Assembly (NCBI GenBank): GCA_963621145.1
Contig: CAVFDI010000002.1
Location: 1-64,000 of the forward strand
Source of the DNA: W0P28-013 sp963621145
GTDB lineage: Bacteria > Bacteroidota > Bacteroidia > Bacteroidales > Paludibacteraceae
Length of the DNA stretch: 64,000 bases
Reading direction: 5' to 3'
Below are positions 63,690 to 64,000 of this stretch, one piece after another. Under the pieces are notes generated by a model. That model was not told where the DNA came from and made no database searches. It saw only the letters and a list, made by a program, of their open reading frames with translations. The position numbers and the translations under genes were made by a program. Positions within the stretch are counted from its first letter, which is position 1. Each line of letters begins with the position of its first letter.

Positions 63690-63719
63690 CAAGCGCAGGA
63701 TTTCCGAGTCCTGCGCTTG
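63690..63719. terminator. Strong GC-rich hairpin between ATPase gene 2 and feoB
   Basis: Perfect 11-bp stem CAAGCGCAGGA/TCCTGCGCTTG around TTTCCGAG. There is no T run on the + strand; the minus strand continues TTCGTTGTTTGG, moderately T-rich, so it may end feoB transcription. An attenuator-like role for a short + strand frame at 63743-63817 is also possible. Confidence 0.4.
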
Positions 63720-63859
63720 ACGCTAATTAACTTAAAAAACTTATGAAATCAATTTTGAGTATGAAAGTACAAAGTCTGAAAGTGTATAAAGTGTTTGGTC
63801 ACTGCAGTTGGTCTTGATTATCCAGTTTATTCCCTTCGTAATTCATAATTCTTAGTTCG

Positions 63860-64000
63860 CTAAAAGAGGTTCCCGATTTGCCAGACGGCGAACGACACAA
63901 TCCATGCAATGCAGGTGGTGTAGAGCACCGAGAAGCATGCCCATTTGCGACCAGCCTCGCGCGCAATGGCCGAGATGGCTGCAATGCACGGAAAATAAAG
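63860..64000 (-). CDS. feoB: Ferrous iron transporter FeoB, C-terminal end (partial)
   Basis: The last 46 codons of a gene that runs off the window. LYFPCIAAISAIAREAG, then KWACFSVLYTTCIAWIVSFA and VWQIGNLF, match the C-terminal membrane helices of FeoB (compare the conserved Y-x-PC-x-A and REAG elements). FeoB is a GTPase-linked inner membrane Fe2+ importer; its G domain would lie beyond 64000. Short partial sequence, but the pattern is distinctive. Confidence 0.75.
   Translation of the reverse strand, partial: LYFPCIAAISAIAREAGRKWACFSVLYTTCIAWIVSFAVWQIGNLF

Overview
The window looks like chromosomal DNA of a Bacteroidetes bacterium, most likely order Bacteroidales. Evidence: tRNA and several protein genes are preceded by the phylum-type promoter (TTTG, 18-20 nt, TAnnTTTG). 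There is a 2477-residue SprA-type T9SS/gliding translocon protein right after ruvA, an OmpA protein with thrombospondin type 3 repeats, many SPII lipoproteins, and a sodium-pumping methylmalonyl-CoA decarboxylase operon typical of succinate/propionate fermenters. Shine-Dalgarno sites are mostly absent. I name no genus.

Layout. 1-1.9 kb: an AAA ATPase/DUF4143 gene between two near-identical 131-bp direct repeats built of 33-nt tandem units, then tRNA-His. 1.95-12.8 kb: AlkD-like protein, AddB-like nuclease, an OmpA/lipoprotein pair, a deleted AbiEii-type gene, a small nucleotide-hydrolase-like gene and mnmE. 12.86-15.23 kb: an AT-rich island of three broken genes (radical SAM enzyme, lipoprotein-like partner, PH-like protein). 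15.5-25.9 kb: housekeeping (uridine phosphorylase, trmN6, def, mutS2, asnS, panD, pheS, a Crp/Fnr regulator, ruvA) plus tRNA-Pro and tRNA-Arg. 25.9-33.4 kb: sprA. 33.6-40.6 kb: a PaaK-like ligase, tRNA-Phe, an acyltransferase, and the mce-mmdA-oadG-biotin carrier-oadB operon. 40.8-50.5 kb: secreted and outer-membrane proteins, rlmD, hemW. 50.5-61.9 kb: dnaE, two glycosyltransferases, an M16 peptidase, O-methyltransferase, thioesterase, nfo, Yip1-like, FKBP lipoprotein, beta-barrel protein. 61.9-64 kb: tRNA-Leu, a second ATPase/DUF4143 gene again flanked by direct repeats of 33-nt units (of unrelated sequence), and the 3' end of feoB.

Two layers of unexplained structure stand out. First, both ATPase/DUF4143 genes have the same architecture: array, promoter, ATPase, same array again, with an exact 33-nt period in both loci but different unit sequences. 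I know of no description of this arrangement. Second, a MITE-like element of about 0.2 kb with terminal inverted repeats (GGTAGGTTCTAAAAATT) occurs three times, each time 0-66 bp upstream of a gene and in the same orientation as that gene. The broken radical SAM island is a third point of interest: its reading frames can be restored by removing single bases from homopolymer runs.
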